Shown piece after piece: positions 34,607 to 44,428 of a stretch of DNA of 64,000 nucleotides. Each line of letters starts with the position of its first letter. Position 1 is the stretch's first letter. The position numbers and the translations under genes are program-made. Source of the DNA: Myxococcales bacterium. Its GTDB lineage: Bacteria > Myxococcota_A > Bradymonadia > Bradymonadales > Bradymonadaceae. Below the pieces are notes generated by a model. It saw only the letters and a program-made list of their open reading frames with translations. It searched no databases and was not told where the DNA came from. The stretch covers positions 17,619 to 81,618 of the forward strand of contig SKON01000004.1 in the NCBI GenBank assembly GCA_007120035.1. Reading direction: 5' to 3'.

Positions 34607-37012
34607 TCACGTCGTTGAGGGGTCGCCTGGATCCCCGTCGTGGCCCGTGAGGACCGCCGGGGAGGCTTTGCCGGGGAATTTGGAGTACACAATGTAGAGA
34701 AGCGCCGGCAGGAGCACCAGATCGGCGATCACGGCGCTGAAGATGGTGATGCCCGTGAGCAATCCGAACTGGCGAGTCGGCACGAAGTCGCTGAAGGTGA
34801 GCACCGAGAGGCCGATGATCAGGAGCACGCTCGTCAAGAGGATCGCCCGGCCGGCGCCGAAGTAGGTGTGGAGCAGGGCCTCCTTGAGGTCTTCGTGGCG
34901 TTGCCGCTCCTCGACGAACCGGGCGAAGAAGTGGATGGCGTCGTCGACGGCGATCCCGAGGCTGATGGCGAAGATGATGATCGTCGTGGTGTTCAGGTTG
35001 ATCCCGGCGATCCCCATGAACCCGAAGGTGATCAAGAGGGGAAGGCAGTTGGGCAGGATGCTAATGATCCCGATCTTCAACGATCGGAACACCAGGGTCA
35101 TCAGCAGGAAGATCACGAAGATGGCGATGAAGAGGCTGGTCAAAAGATCCCGCATGAAGGAGTTCAGGGCGGCGGAGGCCACGTAGGCGTCACCGGTGAT
35201 CCGGATGCGGAGGCCGTCGAAGTCCTGAAACTGGCGGTCGATCTCGGCCTGGAGCTCGTCGGCCAAGGCCAGCGCGGCGTTGGCGCCGGCGTCCTCCACT
35301 CGCAGGAGGAGGCGAGTGTTGCGGAAGTCGCCGGTGACGAAGGCGCCGATGCCGCTGCGGCTGTCCGGGGCGTCGGAGATCAAAAGCAGGAGCTGTTCGA
35401 TCTGCTCGCGGTTCTCCGGGAGGGCCTCTCGCTGGTCCACGTCGCCCGTGATGGCGACTCGGGCAGCTTGGAGGAAGTCGACGTAGGACTCGGTGGACCG
35501 GACGTGGTCCTGGACGGCGGCGAACTCCTGGAGGTGGCGGACGGCGGCGACGAGCTCGGGGTCCTTAAAGCGGTCGAAGTCGTCGGCCTCGAAGCTGATC
35601 TCCATGGGCAGGATCCCCCCGAGATCGCGCTCCAGTGTCCGCGTGGCCACGGCGGTGGGGTGGTCGTCTCCGAAGATCTCGAGGATCGTGGTGTCCACGA
35701 CGACCCGGTGGCCCTGGAAGGCGACGGCGCCGCAGAAGAGGAGGCTCAGGACGACCACGGTCCAGGGGCGCTGGAGGAGGCGTCGACCCATGGCCATCAA
35801 CAATCGCTCCAGGAGGGCGGGGTGCTCGGCGTCGGCCTGGGGTCGGCCCCGGCGGGCCGGCTTCAGGAAGGTCAGGCCCGCGGAGAGGAAGAAGAGAGTG
35901 CCCACGTAGGCGAGCATCACGCCGACGGCAGCCTGCCATCCGAAGGCGCGGAGGATGGAGGTCTCGGCGGCCTGGAGGCTCAGAAACCCGATGGCCGTGG
36001 TGCCCGTAGTCAGCAGGCAGGCCGCCCCGGTGTGGCGAATCATAGTCCGGACCGCCTCGTTGTGGGACTTGCCGAGCTCCACCTCCTCGGTCTGGCGGGT
36101 GAGCATGTGGATGCTGTCGGAGATCCCGATCACGAAGATCAGGGTGGGCAGCACGTTGTTGATGATGTTGATGCTCGACTGGGTGAGCACCATGATCGCC
36201 AGGGTACCCACCAGGGCGATCACGACGGTGCCCAGGGGGAGGAAGACCCCGCTGGTGCGGCGGAAAAGAAAGAGGAGGATCAGAAAGAAGATGAACGCTG
36301 TGATCGGGACGAAGGTCAGCTGCTCCTTGCGGAGGCTGTCGACGATCTCCACCCGCAGGGGGGGGATGCCGCGGACTTCGAGGGCGACGTCGTCGGGGAA
36401 CTCGTAGTGGTCCAGGGTCTGGTGAACCAGAGCGGTGATCTCGCGGAGCTGACTGACCTGCTGAATCTCGGCGTCGATCCATGCGGCGAGGAGAGCGGTC
36501 TCGCCGGTGGTGCTGATCAGGCGGCCCACCATCAGCGGCTCGTCCATGGCGAAGGCGGCCAGGGCTTCGGCGCGGGCGGGATCTACCGGGGGCCCCCGAA
36601 CGGGGCGGGGGATACCGTCGGGGCCAGATAGGCTCGCGAGATCGCCGAGGTGAGGCTCGGAGCTCAGGCTGTCGGGCCGCGGGATGGCCATGGTGGCCAC
36701 CGATTGGGCGTCCGTGAACCCTGGCAAGAGGCGCAGCTCGTAGGTGAGATCCCGCAGAGGCCCCAGCACTTCGGGGCGCATCAGGTCCTCGCCGGAGATC
36801 AGGATGGTGACCACGTTGTCTTCACGGCCGAAGCGCTCGGCGAAGACCTCCCGGTATTCGTGGTCGTCGCTGGTGGACTCGAAGATTTGCTGCGGGGTAA
36901 AGTTGAATTCGATCCGGGGGGCCAGGGTCAGGCTGACGATGAAGAAGAGCGCCACGACGGCGAGGACCGGGATCCGGTAGGTGACGATGAAGCGGGCCAG
37001 GCGTGGATACAT
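34607..37012 (-). CDS. RND/MMPL-family transporter
   Basis: The 801-residue protein shows the RND layout: one N-terminal membrane helix, a large periplasmic loop (about 35-235), five helices, then the same pattern repeated (second loop about 425-625, last helices to about 790). Motifs fitting the hydrophobe-exporter (HAE3/MMPL) branch include G-I-S-D-S-I-H-M-L near helix 4 and G-I-A-V-D-D-A-I-H-F in the second half, with Asp residues in position for proton relay. Such proteins export lipids or hopanoids. No membrane-fusion protein or TolC partner is present. The beta-helix gene follows 25 bases downstream, suggesting cotranscription. Confidence 0.85.
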   Translation of the reverse strand: MYPRLARFIVTYRIPVLAVVALFFIVSLTLAPRIEFNFTPQQIFESTSDDHEYREVFAERFGREDNVVTILISGEDLMRPEVLGPLRDLTYELRLLPGFTDAQSVATMAIPRPDSLSSEPHLGDLASLSGPDGIPRPVRGPPVDPARAEALAAFAMDEPLMVGRLISTTGETALLAAWIDAEIQQVSQLREITALVHQTLDHYEFPDDVALEVRGIPPLRVEIVDSLRKEQLTFVPITAFIFFLILLFLFRRTSGVFLPLGTVVIALVGTLAIMVLTQSSINIINNVLPTLIFVIGISDSIHMLTRQTEEVELGKSHNEAVRTMIRHTGAACLLTTGTTAIGFLSLQAAETSILRAFGWQAAVGVMLAYVGTLFFLSAGLTFLKPARRGRPQADAEHPALLERLLMAMGRRLLQRPWTVVVLSLLFCGAVAFQGHRVVVDTTILEIFGDDHPTAVATRTLERDLGGILPMEISFEADDFDRFKDPELVAAVRHLQEFAAVQDHVRSTESYVDFLQAARVAITGDVDQREALPENREQIEQLLLLISDAPDSRSGIGAFVTGDFRNTRLLLRVEDAGANAALALADELQAEIDRQFQDFDGLRIRITGDAYVASAALNSFMRDLLTSLFIAIFVIFLLMTLVFRSLKIGIISILPNCLPLLITFGFMGIAGINLNTTTIIIFAISLGIAVDDAIHFFARFVEERQRHEDLKEALLHTYFGAGRAILLTSVLLIIGLSVLTFSDFVPTRQFGLLTGITIFSAVIADLVLLPALLYIVYSKFPGKASPAVLTGHDGDPGDPSTT

Positions 37013-37096
37013 CGCGGTCGGCTCGTGGCGTGTGGTAGATGCCTCGGCCCCGGAAGGGTTCCGGGAGAGGTGAGGATAGAAGAGGAGTGGTCTCCG

Positions 37097-37525
37097 ATGG
37101 AAGAACGATTCGTAGCGCTTGATGTCGGCGGCCGTCGGATCGGCGTGGCGGCGTCCACGATCGGGACGATGGCCGTGCCCGTGGAGACCGTGGAGGCTCG
37201 GGACAAGAAGAAGGCCGCCCGTCGGGTGGTCGCGCTGTTGAAGGAGTACGACTCGGCGGATCTAGTGGTGGGGTGGCCGTTGGACATGCAGGGCCGAGAG
37301 GGGCGGGCTACCGATCGGGTGCGGGATTTTCTGGAGGTCCTGGAGGCCGAGTTGGACCACCGGGGGTTAGAGGTCAAGATTCATAAGTGGGACGAGCGGC
37401 TGACCTCGACGGCGGCGGATCGAGTGCTGGACGCGCATGGGGTGTCCTGGCAGAAGCGTCGCGAGCGGATCGATCAGATCGCGGCCTGCCATATTCTGCA
37501 GGGATTTCTGGACCAGAGTCGGTGA
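37097..37525 (+). CDS. ruvX: Putative pre-16S rRNA nuclease / Holliday junction resolvase-like YqgF
   Basis: The ATG at 37097, after a GAGGAG site, gives 142 residues, the usual YqgF size. The RNase H-like core begins F-V-A-L-D-V-G-G-R-R-I-G-V-A (first catalytic Asp), continues with L-V-V-G-W-P-L-D-M-Q-G and W-D-E-R-L-T-S (second acidic residue), and ends near R-I-D-Q-I-A-A. In Escherichia coli YqgF matures the 5' end of 16S rRNA. Its TGA overlaps the mltG ATG by one base. Confidence 0.93.
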   Translation: MEERFVALDVGGRRIGVAASTIGTMAVPVETVEARDKKKAARRVVALLKEYDSADLVVGWPLDMQGREGRATDRVRDFLEVLEAELDHRGLEVKIHKWDERLTSTAADRVLDAHGVSWQKRRERIDQIAACHILQGFLDQSR

Positions 37526-38628
37526 TGGGGAAGAAGCAAAAAAAGAGCGCTAAGAAGCAGGGGCGAGGGTGTGTGGGGACAATGGTTCGGCTCGTCTTAT
37601 GGGGGACTGTCCTGGCGTTGCTGGTGGTGGTGATCGGCGGGTCCTACTTGCTGCAGGACTATCGGGAGTTTCAGCAAGCCCTGGTACTTCAGGACGGGGA
37701 GGGGGTGGTGTTGGAGATCCCGGCCGGCACAAATTGGGAGGGGGTGGTGGCCCGGGTGATGGAGGCCGGGTTGATCGAGCAGGAACTGTACTTTCACGCC
37801 TGGGCTCGCCAGACGGGGCTGACCGGAAAGGTACGGGCCGGGACGATTCGGCTCGACGGACCCATCGGCCTGGAGGAGTTGTCGGCGGCGCTGAGACGAG
37901 GTGGGTTGGCTGAGGAGCGGGTGCTGACCTTTCCCGAGGGGCTGACGATCTTTCACGTCGCCGACCTCTTGGAGGCCGAGGGGGTGGGGAGCCGGGCGGA
38001 GGTCTTAGAGTTGGCCCGGGATCCGGCTCGGTTTGGGGTCGAGGGGGTGGACACCCTGGAGGGGTATCTCTTCCCTGACACGTATCGGTTTGGTTCGAAT
38101 GTGTCGGCGGAGCAAGTACTGGCCAGGAAGGTTCGGCGATACGAAGAGGTGACGGCGCCGCTCTTCGAGGCTCATCAGGAAGCCCTGGAGGGTCTGGCCG
38201 AGAGCTATGGTTTCTCCCCCCACGATGTGATCATCATGGCCTCTTTGATCGAGCGCGAGACGGGGGTGACCGATGAGCGTGAGCTGGTCAGTCGGGTGTT
38301 TTACAACCGCCTGGATCGGGGGATGAGGCTGGAGACGGATCCGACCTGCGTGTACGGGGAGACCACCTATCTTGAGATCCCACACCCTCGGTTCTGCAGG
38401 GATCGGGACAACGTCTACTCCACCTACGTGAACCATGGTCTCCCGCCGGGGCCCATCGCGAGCCCGGGGCGGGCATCGATCGAGGCGGCGCTGCGCCCCG
38501 ACGAGAGCGAGGAGGCCCGGGAGTATCTCTTCTTTGTGTCTCGACGAGACGGGACCGGGGCCCACCACTTCTCCCGGACCTACGAAGAGCATCGGCAGGC
38601 GATCCGGCGGTACCTGTTGAGCCAGTAG
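37525..38628 (+). CDS. mltG: Endolytic transglycosylase MltG (YceG family)
   Basis: The ATG at 37525 is fused to the ruvX stop (TGATG), giving 367 residues. A membrane anchor (about 22-42) precedes the LysM-like and YceG domains. Marks include L-E-I-P-A-G-T-N-W, F-P-E-G-L-T-I, L-E-G-Y-L-F-P-D-T-Y and the catalytic segment A-S-L-I-E243-R-E-T, where Glu243 aligns with Escherichia coli Glu218. The end contains N-R-L-D-R-G-M-R-L-E-T-D-P-T and G-P-I-A-S-P-G. MltG cleaves nascent glycan strands and sets their length, linking it to the elongasome genes at 16-22 kb. Confidence 0.94.
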   Translation: MGKKQKKSAKKQGRGCVGTMVRLVLWGTVLALLVVVIGGSYLLQDYREFQQALVLQDGEGVVLEIPAGTNWEGVVARVMEAGLIEQELYFHAWARQTGLTGKVRAGTIRLDGPIGLEELSAALRRGGLAEERVLTFPEGLTIFHVADLLEAEGVGSRAEVLELARDPARFGVEGVDTLEGYLFPDTYRFGSNVSAEQVLARKVRRYEEVTAPLFEAHQEALEGLAESYGFSPHDVIIMASLIERETGVTDERELVSRVFYNRLDRGMRLETDPTCVYGETTYLEIPHPRFCRDRDNVYSTYVNHGLPPGPIASPGRASIEAALRPDESEEAREYLFFVSRRDGTGAHHFSRTYEEHRQAIRRYLLSQ

Positions 38629-38638
38629 GCCCGGTCGG

Positions 38639-39220
38639 TCAGGAGCCTTCGGCGCGGAAGGGAAGGAAGAGGACGTCGAACCGGACGACGGCGACCCGCC
38701 CCGTCTCGGGGGCCGGGAAGGTCCACTCCCGGATCTGGCCCAGCACACATCGGCTGAGGCGATCGCTGCCGGTGTAGTTGGCCCTGGAGACAGCGGCGAC
38801 GACCTCACCGTTGGAGGCCACCGTGAACTGCAGGGAGAGCTCGCCGCGGGTCTCGGGGGAGCGCTCGAGCTCCTCGATGTAGCAGTCTCGGAAGGCGAAC
38901 CGATCCCGGCTCAGGCGGGTGCGGACGGCGTTCTCGTCGATCTCTCCCTGGATGTGGAGGGTCTCTTCGATGGGGAACGCCATGGCATAGACGTCGTCTT
39001 CGGCAGGGTCCACTTCTTCGACGGCGGCCATGGTGACCGCCGTGGTGGGTTCGGGAGCCAGGTTCAGTCGCTGCACCCCGTCGTCAGTGAAGTAGAGGAA
39101 GGCGAAGAGGCCTCCGCCTCCGGCGATGAAGCCGATCACCAGGCAGAAGAGGGCGATCATGGTCACGAGGATCGGGCCGCAGCCCTTTTTCGGAGCAGGT
39201 TGGGGGGTCTCATCGGACAT
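38639..39220 (-). CDS. Membrane protein with AgmX/PglI-type C-terminal domain
   Basis: The 193-residue protein has a short cytoplasmic start (K-K-G-C-G-P), one membrane helix (about 18-42) and a C-terminal domain of about 100 residues. That domain has the pattern D-C-Y-x-E-E-L, G-E-L-S-L-Q-F-T-V, G-E-V and R-C-V-L-G-Q-I-R-E-W-T-F-P. This is the TonB-like AgmX/PglI domain frequent in Myxococcota, where it occurs in gliding-motility proteins. The two Cys residues flanking the domain are typical. It is convergent with mltG and divergent from the sigma-54 activator at 39336. Confidence 0.75.
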   Translation of the reverse strand: MSDETPQPAPKKGCGPILVTMIALFCLVIGFIAGGGGLFAFLYFTDDGVQRLNLAPEPTTAVTMAAVEEVDPAEDDVYAMAFPIEETLHIQGEIDENAVRTRLSRDRFAFRDCYIEELERSPETRGELSLQFTVASNGEVVAAVSRANYTGSDRLSRCVLGQIREWTFPAPETGRVAVVRFDVLFLPFRAEGS

Positions 39221-39335
39221 CGGAACACCTCGATCAGGATTCGGGGGGGACCCGTGACTTTGCGAACTGGCGCTTCCTGGTATATTGCCTTCATCAGCGG
39301 AATGCGTGGCCCATGGTACTCACAGCCGGAACGAT

Positions 39336-40898
39336 ATGACCAGCGCGGAAGGGATCGTAGACTGGAACGAGTTGAGCCTCAACGAAGGCGTGCAGGCGCT
39401 GGCGAAGCTGGTGCGGCGCCACTTGAAGGCTCGGGTGTACGTGGTGACACTCTCTGGGGAGGTCATGGATCTGACACCTCGTGAGGAGTCGGCGTTGACG
39501 GTCTTTGACCACCTGGCGGTCTCGGAGGTCCCGTGGGACTCCGACGACGGAACGGTGAGCTTCATTCAACTGGTAAAGAGGTGGACCGAGGACCTGGAGG
39601 CAGCGTCGGACCATCCGGGAGAGGTCGTGGGCGCGGAGTTCTGGCCAGGGTTTCAGTCGCGGATGATGCCGATCGTCGTTGGGGGGGCCGTACGGGGAGC
39701 CGTGGTGGTGGCGGGATATGTACCCACGGAGAAGGCGGCGGCCGCTGTGGAGGCGATCCGTCGAGCGCTGCCGACCCATCTCCGGGAGGCGATCGATAGC
39801 GGCGAGGGGCCGGAGATCACGCAGCTTCCGCGAGAGTCGCGACGGTGGGTGGATCGTCTGGTGGCCTCCGTGGCTCAGACCTTCGGGGAGGAGCTCGAGG
39901 AGGGAGGGGAGGAGCTCCTCGACCAAGATGCCCAGCGGTTCGGCGGGATGTTGGGCAAGAGCGCGCCGATGAAGCGGTTGTTTCGGGACATTCGGAAGGT
40001 GGCGAGGACGAATAGCACGGTGTTGATCACCGGGGAAAACGGGACCGGCAAAGAGCTGGTGGCGCGAGCGGTTCACCGCCTGAGTCACCGCCAAGAAGAG
40101 CCCTTCATCGCCGTGAACTGCGCGGCCATCCCGGCGGACCTGATCGCCAGCGAGCTCTTCGGACATGTGAAAGGGGCGTTCTCCAGTGCCCACCGAGATC
40201 GCAAAGGGCTTTTCGAGGCTGCCGACGGTGGGACCCTCCTCCTGGATGAGATCGGGGATATGGAGCACCCCTTGCAGACCAAGCTGCTCCGGGTGTTGCA
40301 GGAGGGGACCCTGGTTCGGGTGGGAGATACGGAGGTGCGCAAGGTGGACGTGCGGGTGATCTGCGCCACCAACCGGGATCTGGAGGAGATGGTCCGGCGC
40401 AAGGAGTTCCGCCGAGATCTCTTCTTTCGAATCCGGGTGATTCAGCTCAAGATCCCGCCGTTGAGAGCTCGTGGGGAAGACATCGCGCTTCTGGCGAAGC
40501 ATTTCGTGACTGCCTCGGGCCGCCGCCATGGGATGGGCAAGAAGGTCCTGGCCCCGGAGGCCCTCGAGCAGCTGATTCGGTACGCGTGGCCGGGAAACGT
40601 CCGGGAGCTGGAGAACGAGATCGAGCGGTTGGTGATCATGAGCGGTGAGGACCGAGAGATCGGGACCCAATGGCTTCGGACCAATATCGCTGAGGCGCCG
40701 GCGAAGGAGCCGACGTTGGACTTCGATGGCTTCGAGTTGCCCGAGGCCATCGAGTTCGTGGAGCGGCGAATGATCCTGGAGACCCTTCGGCGGACGGGGT
40801 GGAATAAGTCTCAGACGGCTCGGGAGTTGGGGGTGTCTCGTCGAAACCTGATCCGTAAGGTGGCGCGGTACGAGTTGGAGGAAGGGCAGGGGGAATGA
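39336..40898 (+). CDS. Sigma-54-dependent activator with an altered GAFTGA loop
   Basis: The ATG at 39336 gives 520 residues. The N-terminal 200 residues are a sensory part without receiver features (no phospho-acceptor Asp pocket), possibly GAF-like. The AAA+ domain (about 208-440) has Walker A G-E-N-G-T-G-K-E at 233-240, Walker B L-L-L-D-E-I-G-D, and the later [14 protein letters not shown] block. A Fis-type helix-turn-helix closes the protein ([13 protein letters not shown]). The loop at 280-285 reads G-A-F-S-S-A instead of G-A-F-T-G-A, the element that contacts sigma-54. Its end overlaps the Omp85 gene (ATGA), so the two are translationally coupled. Confidence 0.88.
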   Translation: MTSAEGIVDWNELSLNEGVQALAKLVRRHLKARVYVVTLSGEVMDLTPREESALTVFDHLAVSEVPWDSDDGTVSFIQLVKRWTEDLEAASDHPGEVVGAEFWPGFQSRMMPIVVGGAVRGAVVVAGYVPTEKAAAAVEAIRRALPTHLREAIDSGEGPEITQLPRESRRWVDRLVASVAQTFGEELEEGGEELLDQDAQRFGGMLGKSAPMKRLFRDIRKVARTNSTVLITGENGTGKELVARAVHRLSHRQEEPFIAVNCAAIPADLIASELFGHVKGAFSSAHRDRKGLFEAADGGTLLLDEIGDMEHPLQTKLLRVLQEGTLVRVGDTEVRKVDVRVICATNRDLEEMVRRKEFRRDLFFRIRVIQLKIPPLRARGEDIALLAKHFVTASGRRHGMGKKVLAPEALEQLIRYAWPGNVRELENEIERLVIMSGEDREIGTQWLRTNIAEAPAKEPTLDFDGFELPEAIEFVERRMILETLRRTGWNKSQTARELGVSRRNLIRKVARYELEEGQGE

Positions 40899-42271
40899 CC
40901 GGTTCGAAGGCATGGGCGCTTTTGTTGTGTTGGGGGGGGGTGATCGCCGCCGGGTGGCCAGGGCTGCCCGAGGCGTCCGCCCAAGAGAAGGAGCGAAGCT
41001 GTGAGGGCTGCGTGCGGGTGGACGCGATCCTGGTGGAGGGGATCGCTCGGACCCGGCGAGCCGTCGTGGAGCGAGAGCTCACCTTTGAGGAAGGGGACGT
41101 GGCTCACCCGGAGGACCTGGAGGAGAGTGCTCAGCGGCTCCGGAATACGGGCCTCTTCTGGACCGTGGAGCTCGAGGTCGAGGCCCCGGGGTTGGGCGGA
41201 ATCACCAGGGAGGCGATCGAAGATGTGGAGGCCGCCGACGGCGAGCCTCCGGGGCGGCTGCTGCGGGTGAAGGTGAGCGAGCGGTGGACGCTAGCGCCGG
41301 GGTTTCGGTTTGGGGCCGGCGGTCAGACCTTCTTGCTTTCCCTGGGGCTGCAGGACATCAACCTGGGAGGCCGGTATCTGCAGGCCGGGGCGTCCTACTC
41401 TCGGCTTGGCGAGACCAACTCGGGGAGCCTGTGGTTTCAGCAGCCCCGGCTCTTCGGGGCTCGGCAGCGGCTGATGACTGAAGCGGCCTACATCAATCGG
41501 GTCCACACCTTTTATGGGGGCGAAGGGGAGCTCTTGGGTGGGTACCTATTGACCCGGCGGAGGGCGTCAGTGCAGTTGGAGAGGGAGTGGTTGATCTGGT
41601 TCCGCACGGGGGCTTCGACCTCGGTGTACGGGGACACCTTCTCCTTCGATAACGTCGACGACCGACGAATGGAGGCGCAGCTGGAGCGGGCGGGGCTGCC
41701 CGGGCCGATGCAGACCGTCCGGGTGGGAGGGTACGGGCTCCTGGGGCGGATCGATCAGCATCGTCAGCGATATGAAGGGACCCGTCTGGGGGTTCACGCC
41801 GACCAATTCCTGCACTTCGGTGCGGAAGCTCCGCGGAGTTATCGGTTGTCGGCGTCGGTGCGGCACTTCACGCTCTTGCCGAGGGAGGCGAACCTGGCAG
41901 TGCGGGCGACGATCGCCACCAGCGATCAGGAGATCGAGCATATGCAGTCTACCGCCGGAGGCCTGGAGACGATCCGGGGGGTGCCGGATATGCGGTTTCG
42001 GGGCCGCCACATGTGGACCTCCAATGTGGAGTTGAGGATTCCCTCGTTGCGGCTTGCCTGGATCACCTTGGAGCACGCGTTCTTCTTGGACGCTCTGGGG
42101 ACGAGCCGGTTTGTGGAGACTCTGCTGCGGCCCACGGCGGCCACGGCGGGGACGGGGATTCGGATCTATTCGCCGCAGGTGCTGGCGCTCCTGGTGCGGG
42201 CCGACGTGTCGGCGCCCGTGATGGGCACCGAGGGGATCATGTTCAGCTTTGGGGCCGGGCAGTTCTTCTGA
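40895..42271 (+). CDS. Omp85-family outer-membrane protein (BamA/TamA-like, single POTRA)
   Basis: The 458-residue protein has a Sec signal (A-E-A-S-A at about 26-30). One POTRA domain follows at about 40-135 ([28 protein letters not shown]), then a 16-stranded-type barrel. Late in the barrel are E-T-I-R-G-V-P-D and F-R-G-R-H, which fit the conserved R-G-(F/Y/V) motif of Omp85 proteins, and the chain ends in Phe-Phe, the outer-membrane insertion signal. One POTRA is fewer than BamA (five) or TamA (three). It may insert or secrete a specific substrate. The gene overlaps the sigma-54 activator by four bases. Confidence 0.8.
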   Translation: MTGSKAWALLLCWGGVIAAGWPGLPEASAQEKERSCEGCVRVDAILVEGIARTRRAVVERELTFEEGDVAHPEDLEESAQRLRNTGLFWTVELEVEAPGLGGITREAIEDVEAADGEPPGRLLRVKVSERWTLAPGFRFGAGGQTFLLSLGLQDINLGGRYLQAGASYSRLGETNSGSLWFQQPRLFGARQRLMTEAAYINRVHTFYGGEGELLGGYLLTRRRASVQLEREWLIWFRTGASTSVYGDTFSFDNVDDRRMEAQLERAGLPGPMQTVRVGGYGLLGRIDQHRQRYEGTRLGVHADQFLHFGAEAPRSYRLSASVRHFTLLPREANLAVRATIATSDQEIEHMQSTAGGLETIRGVPDMRFRGRHMWTSNVELRIPSLRLAWITLEHAFFLDALGTSRFVETLLRPTAATAGTGIRIYSPQVLALLVRADVSAPVMGTEGIMFSFGAGQFF

Positions 42272-42295
42272 GCTGCTAGTTCTTCGGCGCGGGAG

Positions 42296-44419
42296 TTATC
42301 GGGCGGGCAGCGCGACCCGATCGTCGAGCTCGACGTCACCGTCGGAGTAGAGGATCTGGTAGGCACCGTAGGAGCCGATGACCCGCTTGGTGTAGTTCCG
42401 GGTCTCAAGGAAGGGGATGTCCTCGACGAAGAGGGCGATCTCGTCGGCGGGTTGGCGGCGCAGCCAGCTGACGACCCGACCGCCGCCGGCGTTGTACGCG
42501 GCGGTCATCAGGACCGGGTGGCCGTCAAATCGTCGGGAGAGGTGGGCGATATGGTCGACTCCGATGGGGAGGTTGACCTCGGCTCGTTTCAAGGTCTCCG
42601 GGGTGACCTCGACGTTGACGACGTCGCTGTGGCCTCGGGCGGTAGCGGGCATGAGTTGCATCAGGCCCACAGCGCCGGCCCAGGAGACGATATCCTCGAT
42701 GAAGCTCGACTCCTCTCGCATGATGGCACTCGCCAGGGCCGGCAGGACCCGAAGTTCCTCGGAGTCCGGGCCATGGGCTTCCACGGCCTGAGCCAGCTGA
42801 AGGCCGAAGGGATCGGGCCAGGCGATCTGCCACCGGACCATCCGATCCGAGAGGGGGAAGGCCCAGGGGCGACCAGGGATCTGGCGGCGGGCGATGTTGT
42901 GGCTCACGGGGTATCGCTCGGCGTGATGGCAGAGCAGCGCCTGCCGCCACCGATCACTGGCCGTGATCGACTCCGTGGTTCTCAGGCGAGCGCTCTCCAC
43001 GTCACAGGCCCCCTGGAAGTCTCCGGCCATGGCCAGGACCCCGGCGCCGGTGGTGAGGAAGTCGTCGTCGAGCCACAGGCTGACCCGCTCATCGGAGGGG
43101 CGCCGCAGGGACTGAGGGGACTCGCCAGCTTCGCGGATCCGGAGATGAGCGAGGTAGCCGTAGAAGCTGAAGGGGTACTTCACCCAGGCCAACTGCCAGT
43201 ACCGGAGGGCTTCTGGGGTCTGGTCGAGGCGGGCGTGCGCGGCGCCCACGAAGTACTCCAGGCGCCCCTGGCTGAAGTACTCTCGATCCCGGGGTGGCAG
43301 AGGCAGGGCCGTGACCTGATCGATGAACTCCTGGTACTCGCCGTCGCGAAAGAGGGGCTCGAAGACCTCCCAGGCCATCTCGTGGACCATGTCCTCGTTA
43401 GGATACTCCGTGAGGGCCTGGTAGAGGAGCTCTCGCTCCCGTTCGGTGTCGCCGCGCCTGCGGGCGATGCGGGCCAGGAAGAAGAGGGCGTCGTCGGCGT
43501 GGGTTCGGTAGGGGTACTCCTGGAAGAGGGTCGTGAAGAAGCGCTCCGATTCGTCGAGGCGGCCCGTCTGGTACTGGCGGTTACCGACGGCGTAGAGGCT
43601 GCGAACCCGGAGGGTCTCGGTCTCGTCGTCGGTGCATTCCTCGACGATCCGTCGGTAGATGGGATCCGAGACGGCGGGTTGGCGGAGTCGGACGTGGCTT
43701 CGGGCCCGTCGAAAGTGAGCCTGGCACCGCTCGGTGGAGGTGAGCTGGTCGAGATCGATGCGGTCGAGCTCGGCCAGGGCGTCCTGGAATCGGACCGCCC
43801 GGAAGAGGCGGTAGGCCCGATCGAGGCGAGCCGAGTCCGACGGCTCGTAGGTCAGCCTGGCGAGGGTCGAGGCGGAGTCGTCGTCGATACAGAAGGAGTG
43901 GGCCAGCTCCCAGAAGGCCTGGTCGCCGTCGCCCCCGGTCAGGTGGTTCATCAAGAAGGGGCAGGCTTCCTCGGCGTCGGCCGCCAGGGCGCTCCCGAGA
44001 GCGTCCGGGGAGGGCCCGTCGAGGAAGGCCGCCTGAAGCTGTGAGAGGAGGAAGGCACCGCCGGGAAAGCCGGCGCTCAGGGCGTCCGTCTCGAGGAGCC
44101 CCTCCAGGAGGGATCGCATCTCCTCGTCGTCGTCGATCACTGGGAACGCGGCCAGGCCGGCCTGTGTCAGGAGGTAGTCCTGAAGATCCGGGGAGGCCTC
44201 GGCGGCGTCGGCGAAGCCACGGGCGGCCCGGTGATGATCCCCGTCCTCCAGATCCTGACGAGCGTCTCGAATGGTCGACGCCAGCCCGGAGCTTTGGGCC
44301 TCCTCTGAGGTGGGAATCACCCGGTGGGTGAGATCCCGGGCGTCTGTGTGGGCAGGCGCCGAAGAGATGGTGGTGAGGCCGGCGAGGAGAGCGACGAGGA
44401 GGATCGTGGGTCGGTTCAT
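42296..44419 (-). CDS. slt: Soluble lytic murein transglycosylase (Slt family)
   Basis: The 707-residue exported protein has a signal peptide (cleavage near S-S-A-P-A), a long helical TPR-like superhelix (about 60-545) and a C-terminal goose-lysozyme domain. The catalytic segment is M-R-E-E570-S-S-F, followed by V-G-L-M-Q-L-M-P-A-T-A and, later, A-A-Y-N-A-G-G-G-R-V. Slt enzymes cleave peptidoglycan glycan strands to 1,6-anhydro products, recycling wall or degrading uncrosslinked strands. It probably forms one transcription unit with the leftward outer-membrane gene upstream (stop-to-start gap of nine bases). Confidence 0.92.
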   Translation of the reverse strand: MNRPTILLVALLAGLTTISSAPAHTDARDLTHRVIPTSEEAQSSGLASTIRDARQDLEDGDHHRAARGFADAAEASPDLQDYLLTQAGLAAFPVIDDDEEMRSLLEGLLETDALSAGFPGGAFLLSQLQAAFLDGPSPDALGSALAADAEEACPFLMNHLTGGDGDQAFWELAHSFCIDDDSASTLARLTYEPSDSARLDRAYRLFRAVRFQDALAELDRIDLDQLTSTERCQAHFRRARSHVRLRQPAVSDPIYRRIVEECTDDETETLRVRSLYAVGNRQYQTGRLDESERFFTTLFQEYPYRTHADDALFFLARIARRRGDTERERELLYQALTEYPNEDMVHEMAWEVFEPLFRDGEYQEFIDQVTALPLPPRDREYFSQGRLEYFVGAAHARLDQTPEALRYWQLAWVKYPFSFYGYLAHLRIREAGESPQSLRRPSDERVSLWLDDDFLTTGAGVLAMAGDFQGACDVESARLRTTESITASDRWRQALLCHHAERYPVSHNIARRQIPGRPWAFPLSDRMVRWQIAWPDPFGLQLAQAVEAHGPDSEELRVLPALASAIMREESSFIEDIVSWAGAVGLMQLMPATARGHSDVVNVEVTPETLKRAEVNLPIGVDHIAHLSRRFDGHPVLMTAAYNAGGGRVVSWLRRQPADEIALFVEDIPFLETRNYTKRVIGSYGAYQILYSDGDVELDDRVALPAR

Positions 44420-44428
44420 CGGTTCCAG

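Noticed and set aside
39221..39335. A sigma-54 -24/-12 promoter before the first sigma-54 activator
   Set aside because: TGGCGC and TTGCC are present, but the GG-to-GC spacing does not match the required element.
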